From positions 868,001 through 932,000 of the forward strand of contig NZ_JAVRHL010000003.1 in the NCBI RefSeq assembly GCF_031846565.1: 64,000 bases of DNA, given 5' to 3'. The stretch is from Tropicimonas_B omnivorans. Lineage in GTDB: Bacteria > Pseudomonadota > Alphaproteobacteria > Rhodobacterales > Rhodobacteraceae. This document shows, piece after piece, positions 8,655 through 16,459 of this stretch. A program made the translations under genes and the position numbers. Each line of letters begins with the position of its first letter. Position 1 is the first letter of the stretch. The notes beneath the pieces were generated by a model that saw only the letters and a list, made by a program, of their open reading frames with translations, was not told the origin of the DNA and ran no database searches.

Positions 8655-9550
8655 GTCCGCCTCCTCAAACTCACGTGGGCTGGCACAGGGCGGCGCCCGG
8701 CACGGTTACGTCACAGGGACCGATCGGTCCGTCGGGAACGAACAGACTTCCAAAAAATGATAGCATCATGGCACGTTTCGGCCCCGGGCATGTCTCGAAC
8801 CCTCAGGGGGGCGAAGCACCGCGCGAATGCGGCCGGCACACGGATCGCTGAGCGCGCGGCGCGGGGGGGTGGGACGCCGGCAGATACACGCCAGGCGATT
8901 TGCAGGAACCTGCGGAGGAAGGCCGAAGCCCCCGTCATGCAAGGCGCTCGATACACGCGAGCTACACACTTCCCAAACCCCCCGCGATGCGTCGCACCGC
9001 GGTTCGAGTGCGGCCGCCCCCGCAGCCAGCAAACTTCGCCCCCCAGTCGGGCATGACCGATATACGCGCCAAGCTGCCGAAATCGAAAGTGAAAAGTGGC
9101 GCAATCATGGCGCGAGCGGAGCCCAATTGGGACGGCAAGAAGGCGGCGATCGGGACACTTTACCGCATCCTTGAGACGAACGTTTCCGATACGTAAACGT
9201 TGCCCTCTGTGCAATTATTGCAAAAATACATTCTTTTATAAGTGTCTACGCGAAGCCATGGTCTACCAGACGGCGAGAAGTGCTCCGGTCCAACGCAATA
9301 CGGCAAATCGTAAAACATGGTTAAAACAAGGCGTCACAAAGTTTCCGGGACCTATCCGAAAAGACAGGTCACGAGCGAAGCGCGTCCAGTCAGCCGTTCA
9401 TCAATCGCCAAGCTGATGCTCAATTGTTCACATTCTTTGCGCGCCGCGCGCCGCTTTCGCGAATCATCCCCGACACGATTGCCAGACGAGAGGCGTACCG
9501 GCATACTCTTCCCAAAGCGTGTGCATGACGTCTGACTGGAACGGTTTGCC
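8655..9550. other. Gene-free stretch with an AT-rich patch
   Basis: About 900 bp with no coding sequence I can support; the open frames here have arginine-rich, non-protein-like composition. It must contain the promoter of the RTX/Hint gene (minus) and of the DUF6973-like gene (plus). Around 9180-9345 the composition drops clearly below the surrounding GC content (runs such as aattattgcaaaaataca and ttcttttataagtg), which fits a promoter or a foreign patch. A degenerate tRNA-like sequence lies at 8911-9028. Confidence 0.6.
8911..9028 (+). other. Possible degenerate class-II tRNA-like sequence
   Basis: In order, the sequence shows: TGCGGAG, able to pair with CCCCGCA at 9018-9024 (one A-C mismatch); a D-arm-like GGCCGAAGC; AAGGC followed by a perfect GCTCG/CGAGC stem with a 7-nt loop; a long variable-region-like segment holding a GCGA-TGCG-TCGC hairpin; a GGTTCGAGT T-loop-like motif; and a terminal GCCA. 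The element is 118 nt, too long for a normal tRNA-Ser/Leu; the T stem does not abut the acceptor and the anticodon loop (ATACACG) lacks a purine at position 37. If real it is a pseudogene or a tRNA mimic; it could be chance. Confidence 0.12.
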
Positions 9551-9979
9551 ATGGGTCTTTACGAACAGTGGAGCGATCTGACGGTCGCCGAGAAGGCCTT
9601 TCTGGCCATGAACCCTCACCTCGCCCCCACGATCTACCGAAGCAAGGACATCGCCTACAACGAGACCACGGCGCGGTTCGGCTACAACGGGCGGAATGAC
9701 AACTCAGACGCGTTCCGCCACTGCTTCTGGTCGGCGTACCTGGCCCGGGAGATGGGCTATCTCAGGGCGTGGCAATATACCTCGGCCCATGAATACGGCA
9801 GCCCGCACCCCTCGGAGTCCCGGATGGACCTGCACAACAATTCCATCGGTCTGACCATCGGCGGCGGGGACCTGCGCAACATCCTGCCGGACTGGACCGG
9901 CTTTCCCGACAGCAATTCGCAGCTGTCGAACGCCTGCTATTCCGCGCTGAACGCGGGCAAGCTCCAGACCGCTCCGTGA
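9551..9979 (+). CDS. DUF6973-like protein, putative metal-binding
   Basis: A soluble protein of 142 residues without signal peptide. The pattern DNSDAFRHCFWSAYLA (about 56-71), then SAHEYGSP (about 79-86) and MDLHNNSIGL (about 92-101), matches what I recall of the DUF6973 domain, in which conserved His, Glu and Asp residues resemble a metal-dependent hydrolase or phospholipase-like helical core. Such domains occur alone and as C-terminal parts of secreted polymorphic toxins; activity is unproven. GGAACGG precedes the ATG. The stop codon overlaps the GTG start of the lipoprotein gene, so the two are coupled. The gene sits next to an AT-rich stretch, which hints at horizontal acquisition. Confidence 0.6.
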   Translation: MGLYEQWSDLTVAEKAFLAMNPHLAPTIYRSKDIAYNETTARFGYNGRNDNSDAFRHCFWSAYLAREMGYLRAWQYTSAHEYGSPHPSESRMDLHNNSIGLTIGGGDLRNILPDWTGFPDSNSQLSNACYSALNAGKLQTAP

Positions 9980-10347
9980 AGGCGATGGCGCTCGGTATCC
10001 TGATCTCGATGCTGTCCGATTGCGGCGCCGGTACGGGGGCCGACTGGTCCGTGCTCGGCACGGAACCCTTCTCGCCGGATCGGTGGGAGGCCGCGGGGAC
10101 GGAGACGCGCGGCACGATGGTGCACGAGTTTCTCGCCGATCACGATGTGGTCGGGATGACGCGGGAGGATGTCGTCGCGCTTCTGGGAGAGCCGACGGCA
10201 TATTACGACCGGGACGAGAACCTCGGCTGGCTCGTCGGCCCGGCTACCGTCTCCTCTCCTTACGGGAGAGGCTACCTCCTCGCCATGCGGGTGAAGAAGG
10301 GCCGGGTGACCTCCGTGACGGCGATCCCGCAACTCCCCCGGCGGTAG
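9976..10347 (+). CDS. Small putative lipoprotein, SmpA/OmlA-like
   Basis: A protein of 123 residues. The short hydrophobic leader ends in LSDC with Cys at residue 16, a plausible lipobox, so the mature protein would be lipid-anchored. The segment VGMTREDVVALLGEP (about 54-68) resembles the helix-loop signature of SmpA/OmlA (BamE-like) folds, followed by beta-rich sequence. The GTG at 9976 overlaps the preceding stop by 4 nt and supplies a lysine before the hydrophobic core; ATG 9985 is the alternative but leaves a very short leader. Coupling to the DUF6973-like gene suggests a joint function, possibly effector and protector, which is inference only. Confidence 0.55.
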   Translation: MKAMALGILISMLSDCGAGTGADWSVLGTEPFSPDRWEAAGTETRGTMVHEFLADHDVVGMTREDVVALLGEPTAYYDRDENLGWLVGPATVSSPYGRGYLLAMRVKKGRVTSVTAIPQLPRR

Positions 10348-10352
10348 CCCCC

Positions 10353-10383
10353 GCCGCACCGTCACCGCGCCGCACCGTCACCG
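10353..10383. repeat. 15-bp direct repeat before metY
   Basis: Two perfect copies of gccgcaccgtcaccg, at 10353-10367 and 10369-10383, separated by one base, in the 100-bp gap between the lipoprotein gene and metY. Slippage duplication is the simplest reading; a regulatory role is not shown. Confidence 0.8.
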
Positions 10384-10447
10384 AACCGGCTTCCAACCGG
10401 GCGCGCCCTGCCCTACGGTCCGAGCGCACTTCAGGAGGACCCATCCC

Positions 10448-11734
10448 ATGACCGACAAACCCCTCGGTTTCGACACGCTCGCGGTTCATGCCGGCGCCGA
10501 GCCGGACCCGGCCACCGGCGCACGCCAGATCCCGATCTACCAGAGCACCTCCTACGTCTTCAAAGACGCCGATCACGCCGCGCGGCTGTTCAACCTCGAA
10601 GAGGTCGGCTTCATCTACTCGCGCCTGACGAACCCGACGGTCATGGCGCTGGCCAATCGCGTCGTCGCGCTCGAAGGCGGGGCCGGCGGCATCGCCTGCT
10701 CCTCCGGCCATGCGGCGCAGATCATGGCGCTCTTCCCGCTGATGGGACCGGGCTGCAACATCGTCTCCTCCTCGCGACTCTATGGCGGGACGATCACCCA
10801 GTTCAGCCAGACGATCCGCCGCTTCGGCTGGTCCGCCAGCTTCGTCGACACCGACGATCTGGACGCCGTCGAAGCCGCGATCGACGAGAATACCCGCGCG
10901 ATCTTCTGCGAAACCATCGCAAACCCCGGCGGCTACGTGACCGACATCGCCGCGCTGGCCGAGATCGCGGACCGCAACGGCCTGCCGCTCATCGTCGACA
11001 ACACCACCGCGACGCCGTGGCTCTGCAAGCCGATCGAGCACGGCGCGACGCTCGTGGTGCATTCGGCCACGAAGTACCTGACGGGCAATGGCACCGTCAC
11101 GGGCGGGATCGTGGTCGATTCGGGCAAGTTCGACTGGAGCCGGAACGACAAGTTCCCGTCCCTCTCGCAGCCCGAGCCCGCCTATCACGGTCTGACCTTC
11201 GCCTCGCTCGGCGAAATGGCCTTCACCTTCCACTCCATCGCCATCGGCCTGCGCGATCTGGGCATGACGATGAACCCGCAGGGCGCCCATTACACGCTGA
11301 TGGGGATCGAGACCCTGGGGCTCAGGATGGAACGGCACGTGAAGAACGCCAGGCAGGTCGCGGAGTGGCTGGAGAAGGATCCGCGGATCGAGCAGGTGAC
11401 CTATGCCGGCCTTGAATCCTCTCCCTATTACGAACGCGCCAAGACCGTCGTGCCGAAGGGCGCCGGGGCGCTGTTCACCGTTGCGGTAAAGGGTGGCTAC
11501 GACGCCTGCGTGAAGCTGGTCGACAGTCTCAAGCTGCTCAGCCATGTCGCCAACCTCGGGGACACGCGCAGCCTGATCATCCACCCCGCCTCCACGACGC
11601 ACCGCCAGCTCGAGGCGGAACAGCAGGTAAAGGCCGGCGCCGAGCCGAACGTCGTGCGCCTCTCGATCGGCATCGAAGAGGCGGAGGACATCATCGCCGA
11701 TCTGGACCAGGCGCTGACCGCCGCCACCTCCTGA
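10448..11734 (+). CDS. metY: O-acetylhomoserine sulfhydrylase (aminocarboxypropyltransferase)
   Basis: A PLP enzyme that makes homocysteine (or methionine) from O-acetylhomoserine and sulfide or methanethiol. The length of 428 residues is typical of MetY and longer than cystathionine gamma-synthase. The opening FDTLAVHAGAEPDPATGARQ and YSRLTNPT are MetY signatures; the PLP lysine is K209 in VVHSATKYLTGNGT; the C-terminal end has LRLSIG-like VVRLSIGIEEAEDI. An AGGAGGA ribosome-binding site precedes the ATG. It stands alone, with a hairpin behind it. I looked for a SAM riboswitch in the 100-bp leader and saw no match. Confidence 0.93.
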   Translation: MTDKPLGFDTLAVHAGAEPDPATGARQIPIYQSTSYVFKDADHAARLFNLEEVGFIYSRLTNPTVMALANRVVALEGGAGGIACSSGHAAQIMALFPLMGPGCNIVSSSRLYGGTITQFSQTIRRFGWSASFVDTDDLDAVEAAIDENTRAIFCETIANPGGYVTDIAALAEIADRNGLPLIVDNTTATPWLCKPIEHGATLVVHSATKYLTGNGTVTGGIVVDSGKFDWSRNDKFPSLSQPEPAYHGLTFASLGEMAFTFHSIAIGLRDLGMTMNPQGAHYTLMGIETLGLRMERHVKNARQVAEWLEKDPRIEQVTYAGLESSPYYERAKTVVPKGAGALFTVAVKGGYDACVKLVDSLKLLSHVANLGDTRSLIIHPASTTHRQLEAEQQVKAGAEPNVVRLSIGIEEAEDIIADLDQALTAATS

Positions 11735-11757
11735 CCGCCAACACCCTGACCGATTGC

Positions 11758-11790
11758 CCCCCGCCCGCCCGTACGGATCGCGGGCGGGGG
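11758..11790 (+). terminator. Strong hairpin after metY
   Basis: A perfect 11-bp inverted repeat (CCCCCGCCCGC and GCGGGCGGGGG, 11-nt loop) 23 nt after the metY stop. There is no T-run afterwards, so it is either an atypical terminator or an mRNA 3'-end stabiliser. Confidence 0.45.
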
Positions 11791-11895
11791 AGCTTCACGA
11801 CCGCGTCAGCCTTCTCCCGTCGGGGTTGAGGCCGCTGACCGCACCGGCGCATCGTGGTCCCCGTAATGTTTCCCGCGCCCGGACCCCGCCTTTCG

Positions 11896-12936
11896 ATGAT
11901 GACCCGCAGATCGGCCTGCGCCTCTCTCGGCGCCGTTGCACTGGCGCACGGCGCTCTCCCCGCGCGCGCCGATGTCCCGGCCTGGCAGACATGGAAAGCC
12001 GCGTTCCTCGCGGCCTCGGGGCGGGTGACGGACGATCTTCAGAACGGGATCAGCCATTCGGAAGGCCAGGGCTATGCCCTCCTTCTTGCGCAAGCCCATG
12101 GCGATCACGAGGCGTTCGACCGGATCGAGAGCTGGACACGGACGCATCTTGCCGTGCGGAGCGATGCGTTGATGGCCTGGCGCTGGCGGCCGGAGGCTGG
12201 GACGGCCGACCCCCAGACCGCGACGGATGGCGACCTCTTCCGCGCCTGGGCGCTCCTCCGCGCAGCGCGGGATTCCGGGCGGGAGGCGTACCGACCGGAG
12301 GCCCTCCGGATTGCCCGGGACATTGCCGCGCTCTGTCTCGTTCCCGATCCCCGCGCCCCCTCGGAACGTCTGCTCGCGCCCTTCGCCAACCCTGAGGGGG
12401 ATGGACGCGCGGTGCTCCTGAATCCGTCCTACTACATGTCCCGCGCGCTCAGGGAACTCGGCGAGGCGGCCGGCCTCCCGGTCCTCATTCGCGCCGCCGA
12501 TCACGGCGAACGGCTCCTGTCGGAGATCGGGACCACGGATTGGCTGCCGGACTGGCTGGCCGTCACCGCGGATGGCGCGGTTACGGCCAGAGGCTATTTC
12601 GGCGGACTGGGCTACGACGCGCTTCGAATTGCGCTTTATCTCGTCTGGTCGGGGCGCGCGGAGCACGAGGCGGCTCAGGCAGCCCGCCGGATCCTGGTGC
12701 ACGCCCTGCCCGGCCTGCCGCAGGGCCACGTTCCGACGAGGGTCACCCGGGACGGGATCGTCACGGACGCCAGCGACTATCCCGGATACCGGGCGCTCTG
12801 GCAGCTCGTCGCCGCGCCCGCCGGAGCCCCCCGGCCCGATCTCGAGCCGCCCCGGAACCGCCCCCAGCCCTACTACCCCGCGACGCTCGGCCTTCTTGCG
12901 GACATCGCCGCGCGGGAAGGCGGGCCGTGGGGCTGA
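11896..12936 (+). CDS. Glycoside hydrolase family 8 endoglucanase, periplasmic
   Basis: A GH8 beta-1,4-glucanase of the BcsZ/CelC kind, which trims nascent glucan. With the ATG at 11896 the protein has 346 residues and begins with a signal peptide (RRSACASLGAVALAHG, cleavage near ARA-DV). The general acid is E56 in SHSEGQGYALLLA, and the second carboxylate region TATDGDLFRAWALL carries D111 and D113. LNPSYYMSRALREL and YFGGLGYDALRIALYL follow, as in family members. The frame is open 14 codons further upstream, but those codons precede the natural signal peptide. The adjacent membrane-fusion and GT2 genes show it works in polysaccharide synthesis, not in free cellulose digestion. Confidence 0.88.
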   Translation: MMTRRSACASLGAVALAHGALPARADVPAWQTWKAAFLAASGRVTDDLQNGISHSEGQGYALLLAQAHGDHEAFDRIESWTRTHLAVRSDALMAWRWRPEAGTADPQTATDGDLFRAWALLRAARDSGREAYRPEALRIARDIAALCLVPDPRAPSERLLAPFANPEGDGRAVLLNPSYYMSRALRELGEAAGLPVLIRAADHGERLLSEIGTTDWLPDWLAVTADGAVTARGYFGGLGYDALRIALYLVWSGRAEHEAAQAARRILVHALPGLPQGHVPTRVTRDGIVTDASDYPGYRALWQLVAAPAGAPRPDLEPPRNRPQPYYPATLGLLADIAAREGGPWG

Positions 12937-13069
12937 ATGGTGCGTGCCGCGGTAGTGCGGCATCGACGCCACGCCCTCCGCGCGATCGGGTCGACGCCTT
13001 TTTCGTGCCATTGCGATCTGCAATTCGAAGCGCAGAACCTACCCGACCTTCACCTGGAAAGCTGACCTA

Positions 13070-14251
13070 ATGCGCATCATCCGTTTCGGCATCGGACTTC
13101 TTCTGATCATCGCGGCGATCTGGGTGATCATCGGGGAACAGCTGTCCGGCGCCAGCGCCAACGCCTTCGTCAACACGCGTCTCGTGACCCTGCGCAGCCC
13201 GATCGCCGGAACGGTCACGCTGGAGCAGGAAACGCTCGGCGCCCGCATGGAAAGCGCCGAGATGGTCGCTTCGGTCCAGGATCCGCAGGCAGACCGGGTC
13301 CGCCGGAATGATATCGCGATGGAGGTCGGCATCGCCGGCGCGGAGATTGCCCGGCTCGAGAAGGAACTGGTCGAGAACGCGTCTCACCGGGCCGATGCCG
13401 AGGCGCGCCTTGCGACTTATAGAGCGGCCCGCATCCGCGAACTGGAGACCGAGCTGGAGCATGCGACCGGCCGGCTGGACATCCTGCGCGAGCGGGGCTC
13501 CCTCGACCCGGAGGATCAGGAGCTTGCCGAGATCCTCGACGAAGACACCGTGCGCACCCGCGCCGAACCCACCACCTATGCCCTGGCGCTGAACTACGCC
13601 GAGGAGCGCTTCGAGAAAGCGCAAATCGCACTCGACGCCCTCCGCAGCGACGGCATTTTCCTCGGCGACGGCTATAACGATGCGCCCTATTCCGGCCAGC
13701 GCCTCGATGCGTTGCGGCAGGAGGAAGCCAGCTTGCGCCTTAGGCTGCAGGAAGCCCGCGCCAGCCGTCGCGCGCGAACGATTCGCCTCACCGAAGCGCG
13801 CGCCGCGACCAACAGGGCCGCGACCTCGGAGCTCACCTCGCCGGTGCAGGGGTTGCTCTGGGAACTTCACGTCGCCGACGGCGAGACGGTCCAGCGGGGG
13901 GACGCCGTGGCGACGCTGGCCGATTGCAGCTCGGTCATCCTGTCCCTCTCCGTGACCGAGAACGTCTACAACACGCTCCGCCTCGGCCAGTCCGCGACCT
14001 TCCGCCCCTCCGGCGTCAATCAAACGTTCGAGGGAACCATCTCCCGCCTTGCCGGCAGCGGCGCGGACACGATCTACCGCAATCTCGCCGTTCAGCCGGG
14101 GCCGCGCCATCTCGAGCGGTATGACGTGACGCTCCTCATCCCGCGCCTGGCGGCGGACCCGCAACTGGCCTGCGCGATCGGCCGGACCGGGCGGGTCTTC
14201 TTCGATGCGCGTCCGCTCGACTGGCTGCGCCGCGATGGCGGGCGCGGATGA
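13070..14251 (+). CDS. HlyD/BgsB-like membrane fusion protein
   Basis: A 393-residue inner-membrane-anchored periplasmic adaptor. It has one N-terminal membrane span (about 4-22), the first half of a lipoyl domain (VTLRSPIAGTVTLEQETL, about 39-56), a long charged coiled-coil hairpin (about 80-245), the second lipoyl half (SELTSPVQGLLWELHVADGE, about 248-267), and a C-terminal beta domain. The stop overlaps the GT2 start by 4 nt, so the two are one translational unit. Known pairings of this type are BgsB-BgsA in Sinorhizobium meliloti mixed-linkage glucan synthesis and Alg44-Alg8 in alginate; no TolC-like outer-membrane channel lies nearby. Confidence 0.8.
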   Translation: MRIIRFGIGLLLIIAAIWVIIGEQLSGASANAFVNTRLVTLRSPIAGTVTLEQETLGARMESAEMVASVQDPQADRVRRNDIAMEVGIAGAEIARLEKELVENASHRADAEARLATYRAARIRELETELEHATGRLDILRERGSLDPEDQELAEILDEDTVRTRAEPTTYALALNYAEERFEKAQIALDALRSDGIFLGDGYNDAPYSGQRLDALRQEEASLRLRLQEARASRRARTIRLTEARAATNRAATSELTSPVQGLLWELHVADGETVQRGDAVATLADCSSVILSLSVTENVYNTLRLGQSATFRPSGVNQTFEGTISRLAGSGADTIYRNLAVQPGPRHLERYDVTLLIPRLAADPQLACAIGRTGRVFFDARPLDWLRRDGGRG

Positions 14252-16236
14252 ACCTCTACCTCACGCCCACGCAATCCGCCTGCATCCCGATCCTGTTGAT
14301 CCTCGGGCTCGGCCTCGTTCTCAAGGGGTCCGTGTCCCGCACCCGGACATGGCAGCGCGTGACGCTCTACGGCGTGTCGATCTTTCTGGCCTTACGCTAT
14401 ATCTGGTGGCGCGGGACGGAGACCCTGGCACCGCCGGGTCTTACCGTGGACTTCATCGCCAGTGGCGCGCTCTACCTCATAGAACTCGCCGCGCTCGTGG
14501 GCTCGATCAGCGCCTTCGTCCTGATGTCCCGCACCCGCGAGCGCAGTGACGAGGTAAACGCCAATCTGGATTGGTGGAAGAGCCGGAAACGAGCCCCCAG
14601 GATCGCCGTGCTCATCGCCACCTACAACGAGGATCTGGAGGTTCTGGAGCGTACGATCGCCGGCGCCCGCGCCCTCGCCTACGAGCGCAAGGAGATCTGG
14701 GTTCTCGATGACGGGCGGCGCGGCTGGCTTCGGGACTACTGCGCGGCGCGCGACGTGCGCTACCTGACCCGCCCGGACAACAAGGGCTCCAAGGCCGGCA
14801 ACCTCAACCACGCGCTCGGCGTGCTGAACGCACAAGCCGAGCCGCCCGAGTTCTTCGCCGTGCTCGATGCCGATTTCGTGCCCCATCGCGGATTTCTCAG
14901 CCGCACCCTCGCGCTCTTTCATGATCCGACCGTCGGTCTGGTGCAGACGCCGCAGCACTTCTTCAACGCCGACCCGATCCAGCACAATCTCGGTCTCTCG
15001 CGCTCCTATCCCGACGAGCAGCGGTATTTCTTCGACCACATGCAGCCGGCGCGGGACGCCTGGGGCACGGCGATCTGCTGCGGTACCTCCTCGATGTCCC
15101 GGATGAGCGCGGTCAAGGCCATCGGCGGCTTCCCGACCTCGAGCGTGACCGAGGATTTCATGCTGACGATGTCCCTTCAGGAGAAGGGGTTCAGGACGGT
15201 CTACCTCAACGAGGCCCTGACCGAGGGGCTCGCGCCCGAGGGGCTGAAGGAATACGTCACCCAGCGCGCGCGCTGGTGCCTGGGCCTCATGCAGATCGCG
15301 CGATCGGACCTCGGCCCGCTCAGCCGCCGCAGGATGCGCCTGCGGGATCGATGGAGCGTCATCGACTCGGCCTTCTACTGGCTCTTCTCCTTCGTCTTCC
15401 GCATCGCCGCCTTCGTCTTTCCGCTGCTCTACTGGTTCTTCAACATCACCGTGGTGAACGCGGCGGTGCCGGACGTGATCTCCTATTTCGGCACGTACTA
15501 CGCCTGGGTCCTCTTGACCTCGACGCTCCTGTCCCCGGGCATGGTCGTTCCGATCTTCCATGACGTGAGCCAGCTCGTCGGCGCCTTCCCGATCACCCGC
15601 GCCGCCATCACCGGGCTGTTGAGGCCCCATGGGCACCCGTTCAGCGTGACGGCCAAGGGCGGCGACCGATCGCGGATCGTCGTGCAATGGGCGATCATGC
15701 GGCCGTTCGCGATCCTGCTGGGCCTGACGGTGCTTGGCCTCACGCTCGGGATCTTCTTCGATGCCTTCGCCTATTACGACGCCGGCGACGGCAAGAGCGT
15801 CGTGCTGTTCTGGACGATCTACAATCTCGTCGTGCTGGTGATGACGGTCCTGGCTTGCGTCGAGCTGCCCCGGAGGGAGGTCCACATCGCCGACGCTCCG
15901 GAGCTGACGCAGGTCTCCCTTCCGGGCGGCGGGCGGCACAATGTCTGGATGAGTGAGCTGACACGGGATTCGGCGCGGCTCCGCGGCCAGGACCTTCCAG
16001 CGGGCAGTGTCCTGACCCTTCAGATCCGTGATGTCGGCGCGGTGGACGGCGTGGTCCTGTTGTGCCGGTCGGGAACCGTTCTCGTCCGGCTCGAGCCGGA
16101 TGAGGCGGAGCGGGAGGCCCTGATCATTCGCCTTCACGCCGAGGACGAGGTCACGCCGGGCGTTCTGCGCTCCAATTACGGCGAACTGATCGGCGACTTC
16201 ACGAGGCGTCTAACGAGCATCGGGCCCTCTCGGTGA
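14248..16236 (+). CDS. Processive GT2 glucan synthase, BgsA/BcsA-like
   Basis: A membrane glycosyltransferase of 662 residues. Membrane spans lie at about 10-29, 36-54 and 65-92 before the catalytic domain and several more between 365 and 538 after it. Catalytic motifs are complete: D154 in VLDDGRRGW, D207-A-D209, base D303 in TEDF, and QRARW at 339-343, the set of processive beta-glucan synthases using UDP-glucose. The C-terminal ~110 residues align in outline with a PilZ barrel, but the RxxxR site is replaced by PRREVHIAD (541-549) and the D/NxSxxG site by ELTRDSARL (570-578). It is shorter than BcsA and partnered with an HlyD-like protein and not BcsB, which points to a BgsA-type mixed-linkage glucan synthase. 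Product unproven. Confidence 0.85.
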   Translation: MNLYLTPTQSACIPILLILGLGLVLKGSVSRTRTWQRVTLYGVSIFLALRYIWWRGTETLAPPGLTVDFIASGALYLIELAALVGSISAFVLMSRTRERSDEVNANLDWWKSRKRAPRIAVLIATYNEDLEVLERTIAGARALAYERKEIWVLDDGRRGWLRDYCAARDVRYLTRPDNKGSKAGNLNHALGVLNAQAEPPEFFAVLDADFVPHRGFLSRTLALFHDPTVGLVQTPQHFFNADPIQHNLGLSRSYPDEQRYFFDHMQPARDAWGTAICCGTSSMSRMSAVKAIGGFPTSSVTEDFMLTMSLQEKGFRTVYLNEALTEGLAPEGLKEYVTQRARWCLGLMQIARSDLGPLSRRRMRLRDRWSVIDSAFYWLFSFVFRIAAFVFPLLYWFFNITVVNAAVPDVISYFGTYYAWVLLTSTLLSPGMVVPIFHDVSQLVGAFPITRAAITGLLRPHGHPFSVTAKGGDRSRIVVQWAIMRPFAILLGLTVLGLTLGIFFDAFAYYDAGDGKSVVLFWTIYNLVVLVMTVLACVELPRREVHIADAPELTQVSLPGGGRHNVWMSELTRDSARLRGQDLPAGSVLTLQIRDVGAVDGVVLLCRSGTVLVRLEPDEAEREALIIRLHAEDEVTPGVLRSNYGELIGDFTRRLTSIGPSR

Positions 16237-16395
16237 CCGGATCGGAGCCCGTCCAGGCGAACCTCTCCGAAATCCGCCGCTCCTGCCCGTCCAGCCCGCC
16301 ACCGTCCGCGTAGGCTACGGGCCCCTCCATCGCCCGTCATGGTCGTCCGGCCGGAACGCTGACCGAGAGGTCGCCGCGCGAGGGACCGCGACACT

Positions 16396-16430
16396 AAAAA
16401 AGCGCCCCCGCAGATCCCCGCGGAGGCGCC
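16396..16430 (-). terminator. Intrinsic terminator of the Cache sensor gene
   Basis: Read on the minus strand: a GC-rich hairpin (GCGCCTCCGC paired with GCGGGGGCGC) followed by six T. It lies about 30 nt after the stop of the sensor gene. Confidence 0.87.
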
Positions 16431-16459
16431 TTGCGCCGACTGAGAACCGGGAGGGTCCC

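Noticed and set aside
8870..9028. Split or permuted tmRNA
   Set aside because: No tag-peptide reading frame and no tmRNA acceptor consensus are visible; only loose tRNA-like segments.
8711..9214. Open frame of 167 codons on the minus strand in the gene-free stretch
   Set aside because: Arg/Cys-rich composition, no domain, no ribosome-binding site and several competing frames of equal length.
10348..10447. SAM riboswitch before metY
   Set aside because: The leader is only 100 bp and contains no SAM-II or SAM/SAH core motifs that I can align; it holds a 15-bp direct repeat.
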